From Acidobacteriota bacterium (lineage in GTDB: Bacteria > Acidobacteriota > Blastocatellia > RBC074): DNA of 43,536 nucleotides. The stretch spans positions 1-43,536 of the forward strand of contig JAEUQO010000309.1 in the NCBI GenBank assembly GCA_016789605.1, written 5' to 3'. This document shows, one piece after another, positions 27,552-36,919 of the stretch; within the stretch, counting starts at the first letter, position 1; every line of letters begins with the position of its first letter. The position numbers and the translations under genes are program-made. Under the pieces are notes generated by a model. It did no database searches. It saw only the letters and a program-made list of their open reading frames with translations, and was not told the DNA's origin.

Positions 27552-28829
27552 GTGCCAGCACTGGTAGACGATATTCGCGTCATCCGCGAAGAAAATCCCT
27601 TTGAGTCCATGATGTGGAGGTTTGATCACGCCGCCAACCTGCTCAACCTTGATCCTGACCTGTACAAAGTTCTGCGTGTGCCCAACCGTGAAATCACCGT
27701 TTACATTCCAGTCTTTATGGATGATGGCCATATCGAAGTTTTCACGGGTTATCGAGTGCAACACAATTTTGCGCGCGGCCCGGCTAAGGGCGGCATTCGC
27801 TATGCGCCAGATGTAACGTTGGATGAAGTCCGTGCGCTGGCTGCCTGGATGACGTGGAAGTGCGCCGTCGTCAACATTCCTTTTGGCGGAGCCAAGGGCG
27901 GCATCATCTGCGACCCAGCGCAAATGTCTCAAATTGAGCTAGAGCGACTGACACGTCGCTACACAGCAGAACTGATTGACTTCATCGGCCCTGAACGCGA
28001 TGTGCCAGCTCCGGACATGAACACTAACGAGCAGACAATGGCTTGGATCATGGACACTTATTCCATGCACGCGCGCCAGACAGTGACGGCTGTCGTCACC
28101 GGCAAGCCGATTGATCTTTCTGGTTCACGTGGCCGCCGTGAGGCAACCGGACGCGGATTGCTGTTTGTCATTGATGAAGCCGTAAAAAAACTGGGGATGC
28201 ACCCAGCCAGCACACGCGTGGTGGTGCAAGGTGCAGGCAATGTCGGCAGCACCGCGGCCAGATTGATGCACGAGACAGGGTATAAAATCGTCGCCATGTC
28301 TGACATCCACGGCGGCATCTACAACGACAAAGGACTGGACGTTCCTGACCTGCTCAACTATCAGCGTATCCATCGCTCGTTCGAAAAATACCCACAAGCC
28401 GAACCAGTCTCTAACATGGAGTTATTAGAACTGGATTGTGAAGTGCTGTTACCTGCGGCGACGGAAAACCAGATCACCAGCCACAACGCCAATCGCATCA
28501 AATGTAAAATTTTGGCCGAAGGCGCCAACGGACCAACCACTGCCGCCGCCGATGACATTCTCGAACAGAAAGGCGTGTTCGTAATCCCGGACATTTTGGC
28601 CAACGCTGGTGGGGTAACCTGCAGCTATTTTGAGTGGGTGCAAGACCGTATGGGCTATTTCTGGAAAGAAGAACTGGTCAACGAGCGGCTGCAAGACATT
28701 ATGGTCGCGAGCTTTCACGATGTCTGCAAATATGCAGAAAGTCACAATGTGAATAATCGCATTGCGGCTTACATGCTGGCGATTGACCGCGTCGCCTATA
28801 TCACCCGCGTACGCGGGATTTATGCCTGA
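27552..28829 (+). CDS. Glu/Leu/Phe/Val-family glutamate dehydrogenase
   Basis: 425 aa, normal for hexameric GDH. The start is GTG at 27552 behind GGGAGG. The dimerisation and substrate domain has [17 protein letters not shown], with the catalytic Lys region [17 protein letters not shown], and VPAPDMNT. The nucleotide-binding Rossmann domain has [16 protein letters not shown] and an acidic end of beta2 (SDIHGGI), which favours NAD over NADP. C-terminal [18 protein letters not shown] and [19 protein letters not shown] are diagnostic. The enzyme interconverts glutamate with 2-oxoglutarate and ammonia in the cytoplasm. It has its own ribosome binding site and is separated from larE by a terminator. 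No terminator of its own is obvious. Confidence 0.95.
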   Translation: MPALVDDIRVIREENPFESMMWRFDHAANLLNLDPDLYKVLRVPNREITVYIPVFMDDGHIEVFTGYRVQHNFARGPAKGGIRYAPDVTLDEVRALAAWMTWKCAVVNIPFGGAKGGIICDPAQMSQIELERLTRRYTAELIDFIGPERDVPAPDMNTNEQTMAWIMDTYSMHARQTVTAVVTGKPIDLSGSRGRREATGRGLLFVIDEAVKKLGMHPASTRVVVQGAGNVGSTAARLMHETGYKIVAMSDIHGGIYNDKGLDVPDLLNYQRIHRSFEKYPQAEPVSNMELLELDCEVLLPAATENQITSHNANRIKCKILAEGANGPTTAAADDILEQKGVFVIPDILANAGGVTCSYFEWVQDRMGYFWKEELVNERLQDIMVASFHDVCKYAESHNVNNRIAAYMLAIDRVAYITRVRGIYA

Positions 28830-28971
28830 ACAAAGGTTGAATTCTGTGCAAGTCACGCGCTTGGAGCAGTCCTTTTTCACGCTTGAGAACGTGCTCTCGA
28901 AAAGCCGCTCAGAGCGGACAAATTACAATAGATAAAAGGGCTTAAGTCTTTGCCATAGAGCCAGAATGCAA

Positions 28972-29000
28972 TTGACACATTAACCCCAATCGTTTAGATT
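28972..29000 (+). promoter_or_regulatory. Sigma70-type promoter of the OmpA-like gene
   Basis: TTGACA (28972-28977), 17-bp spacer, TAGATT (28995-29000). It implies a 5' leader of about 280 nt before the ATG at 29289. Confidence 0.65.
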
Positions 29001-29288
29001 TGAATACGAAGTGCTATCCAGTCTTCATTCTTTTGCAGTCAGCCCAGTGAAGCAGTATCAAGATCATCGCGGGGACGCTCTCCGCCAAAGTGCTGGGTTG
29101 CGTTTAGAGATTAAACGAAGAGTTGCTAAGGCCGATTTCGATGTTGCTGAGGAAAGTGACAATTCGGATCGGCCCAATCAGTAGTTTGAGTTGATTTGCA
29201 TGACAGCGGGCACTTCCCCACTCGCCTAAGTCATCATAACGCAGTAAGTGAAGAAATACAGAATGTCACCCATTCCAGGAGGAGATAT
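29001..29288 (+). other. Structured 5' leader of the OmpA-like gene
   Basis: Four stems are visible: CCCAG/CTGGG (29043-29047 with 29093-29097) enclosing GCGGGGA/TCTCCGC (29069-29085), CGTTTA/TAAACG (29101-29117) and GGCCGAT/ATCGGCC (29130-29136 with 29168-29174). An upstream in-frame ATG at 29196 lacks a site. It matches no riboswitch class that I know. Confidence 0.45.
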
Positions 29289-31607
29289 ATGAGTCTTGCG
29301 AGAAGATTGCTTGGTCTGGTGCTCACGCTCATGCTGGTGGGAGCGGTTGCCCAAGCGCAGACCTTACGCTCAACAGATGATCCTCGCAATCAAGCCCCAA
29401 CGGTCAATGGCGGTACCGGTCTCTTCACCGTGTACGATGCACAGACCTTACGTAAGGGCGAATTCAACTTTGGTTTTTTTGCCAATCACTTCCATCGCGA
29501 TCCGGCGGACGTAGCTTGGCAGGTTTACCCTGTCAACTTCCAGATCGGTTTCAGTGACCACCTGGAACTGTTCGCCCATTTCGAAGCTCAGCGCGTGGTT
29601 TCTGTTGGAACTCCTGCCTTGCTGAGCGGCTTCTACCTCCCGGATGTACGGACAAAAACGCTGCCTGCTGGCCGTTTGGTAATCGTTCCCGGTCAGAATG
29701 CGGCATCGGTGCTGTCAGGTGACCCCTGCGGCAACGGTGGCTTCCCTGGCCCTTGCACGATTCCGGGATCGCGTAACCTTGGGCCGTTCGTTGCGCGTCC
29801 TAGCGGAAACGACACGGCAGTTTACGTTGGGTTGGGCGCTCCTGTGGGCGGCATCCTGCCTGCGTTGTTGCCTAATGTGAATCCGAACTACCTGCCGAAC
29901 GCCCCGTTCCTGGCTCGTTTTTCTGACAACCACACGGGCGATGTTTGGGTCGGTGGCAAGATTCGTTTCACCGGTCCGAAAAACCCGTTTGGCTTCGCGC
30001 TCATCCCGGTGCTCAAAATCCCAACCACCCGTGATTTGTTCACGGGGTTGGAACGTGGCCGTGGCACTGGCAATTTCGATTATGGCGTGATCGCTGCGTT
30101 CGATGGCCGCTTGCACAAATACATCAACCTGAGCACGAACATTGGCTTCATCAAGAAGGGTGATCCGCGCGCCAAGGATATGAATCTTGGTCCGCTGTGC
30201 GCTGGTTGCAATGTGATTCAAGGATTCGGCCGTAGCGAACGCTCGCTCGATCTGCCCAACGAATTACGCTCGGGCGTCGGCGTGGACTTCCCGCTCAGCC
30301 AATACCTGCAATTCATCACGGAAGTGAGCGCGACGCACTACGTCGGTTCGCGCACGCCCAGCTTGCTGAAGAATAGCCCGGTTGATTTTGTTGCCGGCGC
30401 TCGTATCTTCCCGGTACGCTGGCTCTCGATCAGCGCCGCGTATCAACGTCACCTGAACTGGTTCTCCGATCTCGACAACCGCTACAGCCCGAACGGCTTT
30501 ATCGCGGGCCTGTCCGTCGGTCGCACCAACAAACGCGAAGAACCGATTCTGCCGAACCAACCGCCGACCGTCGCGTTGGCGTTGGGCAACATCGCCAAAG
30601 GTTCGGATGATGTGGTTCGTGAATCGGCCAGCACGGTTTGCGCTGGCGACAAAGTTGACCTGCGTGCGACAGCCTCCGATCCGGATGGCGACGCGTTGGT
30701 TTACTCCTGGACGAGCACGGGTGGACGCATCGTCGGCGACGGAGCCAACACCGTGTTTGACACGACCGGACTTGCGCCGGGCGATTACACCATCACAGTG
30801 CAAGTTGATGACGGTTGCGGTTGCGTGGCCTTCGATTCGAAGACCATCCGCGTGACCACCTGCCCGCCGCTCACGGTCTGCTTTGGCCCGAATGTCGAGC
30901 TGGATGTTGACAAACGTGAAGTGGAAGCTGGTGAAAAGATCAACTTCTCGACGTCGGGTGTTTCGGGTGGCCGCAACTATGGTAACGTTCGTTACGAATG
31001 GAGCTCCTCGCACGGTTCGATCAGCGGCAGCGGTTTGAGTGCTGTGCTGGATACGACGGGCGTCAACGGTGGCCAAACCATCGAAGTGACCGTCAAGGCG
31101 ATTTCGGATGTCGGCAACTGCTCGGCTAGCGGTTCGACGCGCGTCAACGTGAAGATGCCGCCGCCGCCGCCGAAACCGGCGAAACCGGTAGCCAAGAACC
31201 TGGATCCGTGCACCACGTTCAAGAAGAACAATGCTCGTGTGGACAACGCGTGCAAAGACATCTTGCGTGACCGCGTGATCTCTGCGCTGCAAGCCGACGC
31301 AACGGCCAAGCTGTACGTTGATGGCTATCGCGGTGAGAAAGAGAAACCGGAAAGCTTGAGCCTCCAACGCGCCAAGAACGTCCGCGACCGCCTGGCTGAT
31401 GGCCAGCTCGGCACGGCGATTGACGCCAGCCGTATCGTCGTTCGCGACGGTGGTGTCTCAGCGAGCGGTGCTCAAGTAACAATCACCTTGGTGCCGGATG
31501 GCGCAGATATCCCGGCGGGTGGCTCGACCGTTGATGCTGGTCCTGTCACTCCCGAGAAGAAAGCTCCGGCGCGCCGCGCTAAGAAGCCTGCTGCCAAGAA
31601 GCAGTAA
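29289..31607 (+). CDS. OmpA-like outer-membrane protein with PKD-like domains
   Basis: 772 aa from the ATG at 29289 behind AGGAGGAGATAT. The signal peptide is [24 protein letters not shown]. The first 410 residues resemble an outer-membrane barrel: alternating strands, [50 protein letters not shown] and [15 protein letters not shown]. Two PKD/Ig-like modules follow (about 440-535 and 540-625; [33 protein letters not shown]). The C-terminal region from about 640 is OmpA-like: [28 protein letters not shown] with RIVVRDGG, a layout that binds peptidoglycan. It ends in a Lys/Arg/Ala tail ([12 protein letters not shown]). Likely a major envelope-anchoring protein, in keeping with the strong promoter, long leader, ideal SD and terminator. 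Confidence 0.87.
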   Translation: MSLARRLLGLVLTLMLVGAVAQAQTLRSTDDPRNQAPTVNGGTGLFTVYDAQTLRKGEFNFGFFANHFHRDPADVAWQVYPVNFQIGFSDHLELFAHFEAQRVVSVGTPALLSGFYLPDVRTKTLPAGRLVIVPGQNAASVLSGDPCGNGGFPGPCTIPGSRNLGPFVARPSGNDTAVYVGLGAPVGGILPALLPNVNPNYLPNAPFLARFSDNHTGDVWVGGKIRFTGPKNPFGFALIPVLKIPTTRDLFTGLERGRGTGNFDYGVIAAFDGRLHKYINLSTNIGFIKKGDPRAKDMNLGPLCAGCNVIQGFGRSERSLDLPNELRSGVGVDFPLSQYLQFITEVSATHYVGSRTPSLLKNSPVDFVAGARIFPVRWLSISAAYQRHLNWFSDLDNRYSPNGFIAGLSVGRTNKREEPILPNQPPTVALALGNIAKGSDDVVRESASTVCAGDKVDLRATASDPDGDALVYSWTSTGGRIVGDGANTVFDTTGLAPGDYTITVQVDDGCGCVAFDSKTIRVTTCPPLTVCFGPNVELDVDKREVEAGEKINFSTSGVSGGRNYGNVRYEWSSSHGSISGSGLSAVLDTTGVNGGQTIEVTVKAISDVGNCSASGSTRVNVKMPPPPPKPAKPVAKNLDPCTTFKKNNARVDNACKDILRDRVISALQADATAKLYVDGYRGEKEKPESLSLQRAKNVRDRLADGQLGTAIDASRIVVRDGGVSASGAQVTITLVPDGADIPAGGSTVDAGPVTPEKKAPARRAKKPAAKKQ

Positions 31608-31633
31608 GCTTTCTGCAAAGCGGTAATACTGAG

Positions 31634-31667
31634 GAGGCAGGTGGTCATTGATCACCTGCCTCTTTTT
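31634..31667 (+). terminator. Terminator of the OmpA-like gene
   Basis: A perfect 10-bp stem GAGGCAGGTG/CACCTGCCTC (31634-31643 with 31653-31662), 9-nt loop, then TTTTT. Confidence 0.93.
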
Positions 31668-31718
31668 ACGTCGAGCCAAGGGTCTCTCTATCTGCCCCAC
31701 CTTCAACCAAACCTCGTT

Positions 31719-33473
31719 ATGTCCAACGACCGTCCGAACGACCTTCCGATTGCTGGCGCAAGCAACGAAACCGAGCGCCACGTGCAACGTGAAAGCAATA
31801 CCGAACGCATCCTCTGTTTTTGTCTTTTTGCGCTGGCCTTGGTAATTGCCTGCTGGCTACGGTTTTCCCAACTTGATCTGCGGCCGTTTCACCACGACGA
31901 AGGAGTCAATTCATACTTCCTGTTACGGTTGGCGGATTTTGGCGATTACAAATACGACCCGAGCAACTACCACGGGCCGTCGCTCTACTACTTTGCGTTG
32001 CTGGCGCTCAAATTACTGGGCAAAACAGATTTTGCCTTGCGTTGTACGCCCGCCTTGTTTGGCGTTTTGACCATTGCTCTGCTCTGGCTGTTGCGACGGC
32101 AAATCGGCACGATCGGTTTGGCAGCGGCAGCGGCGGCAATTGCGCTCTCCCCTGGCTTGGTATTCTTTTCCCGGTATTTCATTCACGAAATGTCGTTCGG
32201 ATTGTTCACGCTTGGCATTGTGGTAGGCGCCTGGCGCTACGCGGAGTCGAAAAATTTCGGTTGGTTGGCCTTGTTGGCGGCGTCGGTCGCGTTGCTGGCG
32301 ACCACCAAAGAAACAGCGGTCGTGAATCTGGCCGTATTGCTGCTGGCGCTGATTTGCGCAGCCACCTGGGACAACGTGCGCGAACTATGGCGCACAAAAA
32401 ATCTCACACCAGCCGCCCTGCTAAAAACCTCCTGGGCTGATATACGGCGCGTACTGCCTTCGCTTGATCACGCGCTCGCCGCAATCATCATTCTGGCCTT
32501 CATCTATATCTTTCTTTATTCGTCTCTGTTCACTCATTGGCAGGGCGTCAAAGATTTCTTTGTGTCCATTGCTCACTGGACAAAAGAGCGTAGCGGCAAT
32601 GATCACGTGCATCCGTTTTATTACTACCTGGGAATTTTGCTGAAACTCGAATTGCCGTTGCTTGTGGGTTCATTGCTCGCTGGCATCTTTGTCATTTGGC
32701 GCGGCACACGGTTTTGGCTGTTCATCGCGGCCTGGACGTTGGGGATAACGCTGGCCTATTCGCTGATTCCCTACAAAACACCGTGGTTGGTCGTCAGCTT
32801 TCTGGTTCCGATGGGCTTGCTGTGCGGCTATGCAGTTGAACAGCTTTACCGCACACTGCCGTTGCTTTCGCTGCGTTTGCTTTGGCTGGCGGTGGTTGCG
32901 GTGGCCGTCATCACGTTTGGGCGTCTGGCGTGGCAAGTCAACTTTGACCATTACGACGACAACAGCAACAGCGTAGGCTACTTTTTCGACTTCGGGCGCG
33001 AGCGTCTGTGGAAGCCCTACGTTGATGGCCAATATGGTTACGTTTACGCGCACACCGACCGCGGGATCTTTGGCTTGGTAGAACAAATCAAAACCGAAGC
33101 GGGAAAATTACCTTCCGGCAATCACACGGGCGTCTATATCGCGTCTCCGGATTACTGGCCCTTGCCGTGGTATTTGCGCGACTTTGATCAGGTCGCCTAT
33201 TCGGGCAATCTGGCTATTTTGCCGGGCGAGTCGCTCAAGATCGGCCAACCGTTGATGGTGGCCAATGTCACGCAACAATCCCAGATTGATGGTTTGCCGG
33301 GCTGGCGACTGTCCGGAAAGACCTATGCCTTGCGCCCGGGTGTTGATTTAATTCTCTTTGCGCGTGACGAAACGCAAACCGGTTTGCCAGGATTGGATGC
33401 CAATGCGGCATCTGCCGCGCAATCGCAACAAACTCAAACCAAGAAAACACCCCCTGGAAAGGATTCGCGATGA
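31719..33473 (+). CDS. GT39-like polytopic membrane protein (TIGR03663/Agl23-like)
   Basis: 584 aa from the ATG at 31719; an earlier in-frame start at 31641 lies inside the terminator. There is no obvious ribosome binding site. It has about 10 transmembrane helices. The first periplasmic loop carries FHHDEGVNSYFLLRLADFGDY with the acidic DE of GT-C glycosyltransferases, then YHGPSLYYFALL. Conserved SRYFIHEMSFG and TKETAVVNLAVLLL match proteins annotated as TIGR03663 or flippase-associated Agl23. The C-terminus is a periplasmic domain (YIASPDYWPLPWYLRDFDQVAYSG). Likely role: transfer of sugars from a polyprenyl carrier to an envelope acceptor; donor and acceptor are unknown. It overlaps the rhodanese gene by ATGA, so the two are translationally coupled. 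Confidence 0.85.
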   Translation: MSNDRPNDLPIAGASNETERHVQRESNTERILCFCLFALALVIACWLRFSQLDLRPFHHDEGVNSYFLLRLADFGDYKYDPSNYHGPSLYYFALLALKLLGKTDFALRCTPALFGVLTIALLWLLRRQIGTIGLAAAAAAIALSPGLVFFSRYFIHEMSFGLFTLGIVVGAWRYAESKNFGWLALLAASVALLATTKETAVVNLAVLLLALICAATWDNVRELWRTKNLTPAALLKTSWADIRRVLPSLDHALAAIIILAFIYIFLYSSLFTHWQGVKDFFVSIAHWTKERSGNDHVHPFYYYLGILLKLELPLLVGSLLAGIFVIWRGTRFWLFIAAWTLGITLAYSLIPYKTPWLVVSFLVPMGLLCGYAVEQLYRTLPLLSLRLLWLAVVAVAVITFGRLAWQVNFDHYDDNSNSVGYFFDFGRERLWKPYVDGQYGYVYAHTDRGIFGLVEQIKTEAGKLPSGNHTGVYIASPDYWPLPWYLRDFDQVAYSGNLAILPGESLKIGQPLMVANVTQQSQIDGLPGWRLSGKTYALRPGVDLILFARDETQTGLPGLDANAASAAQSQQTQTKKTPPGKDSR

Positions 33474-33835
33474 AACACTCAGAAGGCTTTGAGAAACTTT
33501 GTGACGACGCCAAAACACGCGTGCGTGAAATCACAGTCGCCGACGTAAAACGCAAACAGGATGCAGGCGAGCAATTTCATTTCATTGACGTGCGCGAAGA
33601 CAACGAATGGGCGCAAGATCACGCGGCAGGCGCGCTACACCTGGGACGCGGCATCATCGAACGCGACATCGAAAAAACGGTGCCCGACAAAGACGCGGAA
33701 ATAGTATTGTATTGCGGCGGCGGATTTCGTTCGGCGCTGGCGGCTGACAATCTGCAAAAGATGGGTTACACCAATGTGCTTTCGATGGCTGGCGGAATCA
33801 AAGCCTGGCGCGAAGCTGGTCTGCCACTCGAATAG
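33470..33835 (+). CDS. Single-domain rhodanese-like sulfurtransferase
   Basis: 121 aa. The ATG at 33470 overlaps the TGA of the GT39-like gene (ATGA). The rhodanese fold is complete: FHFIDVREDNEWAQDHAAGALHLGRG, then active-site C82 in LYCGGGFRSAL and the C-terminal YTNVLSMAGGIKAWREAGLP. The Cys loop CGGGFRS is six residues, as in GlpE/PspE-like single-domain proteins. It transfers sulfane sulfur to thiol acceptors; no signal peptide, so it is cytoplasmic. Its coupling to a membrane glycosyltransferase is unusual and may be simple operon economy. Confidence 0.9.
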   Translation: MKHSEGFEKLCDDAKTRVREITVADVKRKQDAGEQFHFIDVREDNEWAQDHAAGALHLGRGIIERDIEKTVPDKDAEIVLYCGGGFRSALAADNLQKMGYTNVLSMAGGIKAWREAGLPLE

Positions 33836-33854
33836 CCCAACGCATCAACCAAAT

Positions 33855-33895
33855 AAAAAGGGGAGAACCGGATGTGATTCGGCTCTCCCCTTTTT
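33855..33895. terminator. Bidirectional terminator between rhodanese and mlaD genes
   Basis: A 12-bp stem AAAAAGGGGAGA/TCTCCCCTTTTT continued by CCG/CGG after one mismatch. A and T tracts at both ends serve both strands. Confidence 0.92.
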
Positions 33896-33945
33896 GTTGT
33901 CGAGCGGGTGGCGACCGTTTCTCGCCCTGCCCCTCAATCCCTCAA

Positions 33946-35088
33946 CTAGAAGATCGTGACTTTGACTGACAGATACTTCTTGGGGTTTTGGCGGAAGTCA
34001 TAGAGCAATTTGGTCAGCTCAACCGACAGCGTATTGACGTTGTTGTATAGCTTGTCGTCTTTGAGCAACAACCCGGCAGTGCCTTCGCCGCGTTCGAGCC
34101 GGTCGGCAATCACGCGCAATTTCTCGACCGTGGCGCGCGTATCGGCATAGAGCTTTTCATCGTTCAGCAATTTGCCCAGGTTCCCTTCACCGCGTTCGAC
34201 TTTGGCGATGGCGTTGTCCAACCGCGTTGACGTTTGGTCAAGCCGGGCAATCAACGAATTGGCTTTGTTATAAAGCGCGTCGTCTTTGAGCAATTTGCCG
34301 ATGGTGCCTTTGTTATTGGCGATCTGGTCATTGACCTGATCGCCAATCCGGCGCAACTGCAGAACCGTGTCACTCACTTGATCATACAATTGCGGATCAT
34401 TGATCAAACGGCTGATCGTGCCGTTGCCGTCTTTGATGGCGACCATCAGGTTTTCAGCCTGCCGAACGGTTTTGTCCAAATCCACATAGAACGCTTCGTC
34501 GTTGAGAAAGCGCCCCATCGTGCCTTTGCCCGCGCGCAAACTGCCGGTCATGGCTTTGATGTCTTCTGAAATCGTGTTCAGGTTGCCGACGGCGGTTTGC
34601 GCGGCATTGATGATATCGCCGACGCTTTTTTGCGCGACACTGTTGATGCGGTCACCAGCGCGAATCTGCTGGCCCCCCAGCGTGCCGGGCGTGATGTCAA
34701 TTACGTTGTCGCCCAACACACCGGCGCTTTTCAGCACCGCCTGAGAATCGCTGCGAATGCGCTCAATCGCCGGACGACCATCCAATCGCCCGTCAATTTC
34801 CATCACGATCTCGATATTGTTTTGCGCGTTGGCGTTGGGCGGAATCTGGCTGTTGAAATTGATTTCTTTGACGCTGCCCACCTTTTTGCCCATCAACCGT
34901 ACTTCGGCGCCTTTGCGCAAGCCATCCACGTTGGCCATGTCCGTTTTGACGATGGTGGTTTTGCCCAAGCCCGGAAATTTGATGTCGCCGCTGACAGCGA
35001 AAATGACGAAGATCAGGATCGCCAGCGCCAGCAGCACAAGCAAGCCTACCCTCAAATCAGCGAACCCGGTTTGTTTGCTTTGCGGCAT
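33946..35088 (-). CDS. mlaD: MlaD-family MCE lipid-transport protein with C-terminal repeats
   Basis: 380 aa from the ATG at 35088 behind GGAGG (5 nt). One membrane helix ([21 protein letters not shown]) is followed by an MCE domain at about 40-125 ([41 protein letters not shown]). The rest is helical and shows a repeated motif: [52 protein letters not shown] and [13 protein letters not shown], five copies about 35-48 residues apart. MlaD forms a hexameric periplasmic ring that passes phospholipid between inner and outer membranes with MlaE and MlaF. Longer C-terminal helices in other families build a tunnel; the repeats may extend that channel. Confidence 0.9.
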   Translation of the reverse strand: MPQSKQTGFADLRVGLLVLLALAILIFVIFAVSGDIKFPGLGKTTIVKTDMANVDGLRKGAEVRLMGKKVGSVKEINFNSQIPPNANAQNNIEIVMEIDGRLDGRPAIERIRSDSQAVLKSAGVLGDNVIDITPGTLGGQQIRAGDRINSVAQKSVGDIINAAQTAVGNLNTISEDIKAMTGSLRAGKGTMGRFLNDEAFYVDLDKTVRQAENLMVAIKDGNGTISRLINDPQLYDQVSDTVLQLRRIGDQVNDQIANNKGTIGKLLKDDALYNKANSLIARLDQTSTRLDNAIAKVERGEGNLGKLLNDEKLYADTRATVEKLRVIADRLERGEGTAGLLLKDDKLYNNVNTLSVELTKLLYDFRQNPKKYLSVKVTIF

Positions 35089-35145
35089 AAGTCCTCCGAA
35101 ATGCTGCGAGTCGCAGCCTTCCCGCACGAAGCAGGGAAAAACAAA

Positions 35146-35952
35146 TCAAGAAAGAAACTTTTGAATATAGGGGTCAGGTGATTGGCGCATCTCTTCATCG
35201 GTGCCACTGAAGATCACGTCGCCATCCTTGAGCATCATCAATTTGGTGTTGACCAAACACAGCTTGTCGCCTTCGTGTTCGAAGATCAGATTGCCAAAAT
35301 CGTCGCGTACGACATATTCGGACGAAAGCACTTCGATATCTTGCAACCGGTGCGTGACAAAGATCGAAGAAACGTCTTCCAAATCGCGCAGCTTCAGGGC
35401 AAGTTCGCAAATCGTGCGCGCCGTAATCGGGTCAAGACCTGCGGTCGGTTCGTCATAAAGAATGATCTTCGGACTGCCGACCAAGGCGCGCGCAATGCCT
35501 ACGCGACGGCGCATACCACCAGAAAGCTGATTCGGCATCTTGTCAATGGCGTCTTCCAAATCCACGAAACGCAACATGCGCAAAACCACCGCTTCAATAT
35601 CGTCTTCCGGCACTTTTTGTTCGCGCAAGCGATAGGCAACGTTGTCATACACCGACAAGCTGTCAAACAACGCGCCTTCCTGAAAGACCATGCCGATCTT
35701 GCTGCGAACTTTCATCATCTGCTCTTCGCGATAATCGGTGATGTCTTCACCGTCCACGAAAATGCGTCCGGCATCGGGTTTGAGCAACCCCAGCACCAAA
35801 CGCAACAGCGTGGATTTGCCGGTACCAGAACCGCCCATCACGACTTTCGATTCGCCATAGCGCACGCCAAAACTAACGTTGTCCAAAATGATGCGGTCGC
35901 CAAAAGCCAGCGAAACGTCCTGAAATTCTATGGCGTAATGATTATTGGCCAT
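35146..35952 (-). CDS. mlaF: MlaF-type ABC ATPase of phospholipid transport
   Basis: 268 aa from the ATG at 35952 ([19 protein letters not shown]); the frame stays open to 36279 but that part overlaps mlaE in another frame. Motifs: Walker [11 protein letters not shown]-loop [22 protein letters not shown], signature [15 protein letters not shown], Walker [14 protein letters not shown] and H-loop [15 protein letters not shown] and [11 protein letters not shown] are characteristic of MlaF/Ttg2A rather than other ABC classes. It powers MlaE-dependent movement of phospholipid across the envelope. It lies 14 bp after mlaE and 57 bp before mlaD, consistent with one operon in the order E-F-D. Confidence 0.93.
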   Translation of the reverse strand: MANNHYAIEFQDVSLAFGDRIILDNVSFGVRYGESKVVMGGSGTGKSTLLRLVLGLLKPDAGRIFVDGEDITDYREEQMMKVRSKIGMVFQEGALFDSLSVYDNVAYRLREQKVPEDDIEAVVLRMLRFVDLEDAIDKMPNQLSGGMRRRVGIARALVGSPKIILYDEPTAGLDPITARTICELALKLRDLEDVSSIFVTHRLQDIEVLSSEYVVRDDFGNLIFEHEGDKLCLVNTKLMMLKDGDVIFSGTDEEMRQSPDPYIQKFLS

Positions 35953-35966
35953 CGTAAGCAGCGCCT

Positions 35967-36734
35967 TTATCGGGGATCGAGTAGTAAGGAAATAATGACC
36001 TTTGAGAGCAGGAAATCCACGGCAATGATCAAAATTGAAGAGGCGACAACCGATTGCGTGGTCGAGCGTCCCACTCCCACTGTCCCGCCAGAAGTACTCA
36101 AGCCTTTGTAACAGCCGATGATTGCGATGATGAACCCGAAGACGGTCGGTTTGACCAATCCGCCGATGATTTCGTTGTAATTGACGGCTTCGCGCGCCGA
36201 AGCCATATAAACCGAGGTTGCCTGTCCTTGAAATGTGATGGCAGCTAGCAATCCACCAAGCACGCCAACCATATCGCAAATGACAGTTAAGGTCGGGGCC
36301 ATCAGCACCAGCGCGACAATGCGCGGCGTTACCAATTTTTTGATCGGATCGGTGCCCAGCGCACGCATGGCGTCAATCTGTTCGCTGACCAACATCGAAC
36401 CGAGTTCCGCAGCAATACCGGAACCGACGCGTCCGGCCAACATCAGAGCCGTCAGCACCGGTCCCAATTCGCGGATCAAACTGGTCGCGACCAATTGTCC
36501 GGCAACGCTTTGCACACCAAATTTTTGCAAGGTAGTGGCTGTGTTCAGCGAGAGGACTGCGCCCGTGAAAAAGCCCGTGAGTAAAATGATCACCAAACTG
36601 CCAAAGCCGAGAATGTCCATTTGCTGGACCATCTCACGCCAATATCGCGGAGCGCGGAGCATTCCGCGCAGCACACGCCAAACTAGCAGGGTGATTTCCT
36701 GGATTTGAAGGATACCGCGGGTGATCAAATTCAT
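35967..36734 (-). CDS. mlaE: MlaE-family permease
   Basis: 255 aa, normal length. An N-terminal amphipathic helix is followed by about five transmembrane segments. Diagnostic sequence: [56 protein letters not shown] and [23 protein letters not shown], all conserved in MlaE/Ttg2B. It is the first gene of the leftward mlaE-mlaF-mlaD operon. MlaB (STAS) and MlaC (periplasmic carrier) are absent here, as is common outside Proteobacteria. The ATG has a weak site. Upstream, a terminator candidate at 36834-36881 separates it from the S41 gene. Confidence 0.93.
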   Translation of the reverse strand: MNLITRGILQIQEITLLVWRVLRGMLRAPRYWREMVQQMDILGFGSLVIILLTGFFTGAVLSLNTATTLQKFGVQSVAGQLVATSLIRELGPVLTALMLAGRVGSGIAAELGSMLVSEQIDAMRALGTDPIKKLVTPRIVALVLMAPTLTVICDMVGVLGGLLAAITFQGQATSVYMASAREAVNYNEIIGGLVKPTVFGFIIAIIGCYKGLSTSGGTVGVGRSTTQSVVASSILIIAVDFLLSKVIISLLLDPR

Positions 36735-36833
36735 CAGCAGAAGTCAGTCGGATTGAGATTCGCTAGCGCGTTGACATCCGACATTTGCAGCGTTGTCGGA
36801 CAGTGCGTTCTTTTCGAGCGACAGCCCCAAAGG

Positions 36834-36881
36834 AAAAGACGGCTAATGATGCGGTTTTTGATTTGGCAGGTCAAGCCGTCT
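36834..36881 (-). terminator. Candidate terminator after the second S41 gene
   Basis: An 8-bp stem AGACGGCT/AGCCGTCT (36837-36844 with 36874-36881), 29-nt loop, then TTTTCC on the minus strand. The long loop lowers confidence. Confidence 0.45.
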
Positions 36882-36919
36882 CTTCCACAAAGCTCAAATG
36901 TTGTGAAGAGAACGGCTTA

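Noticed and set aside
30264..31367. 367-codon minus-strand frame
   Set aside because: Antisense to the OmpA-like gene; no site, Arg/Val-rich shadow composition.
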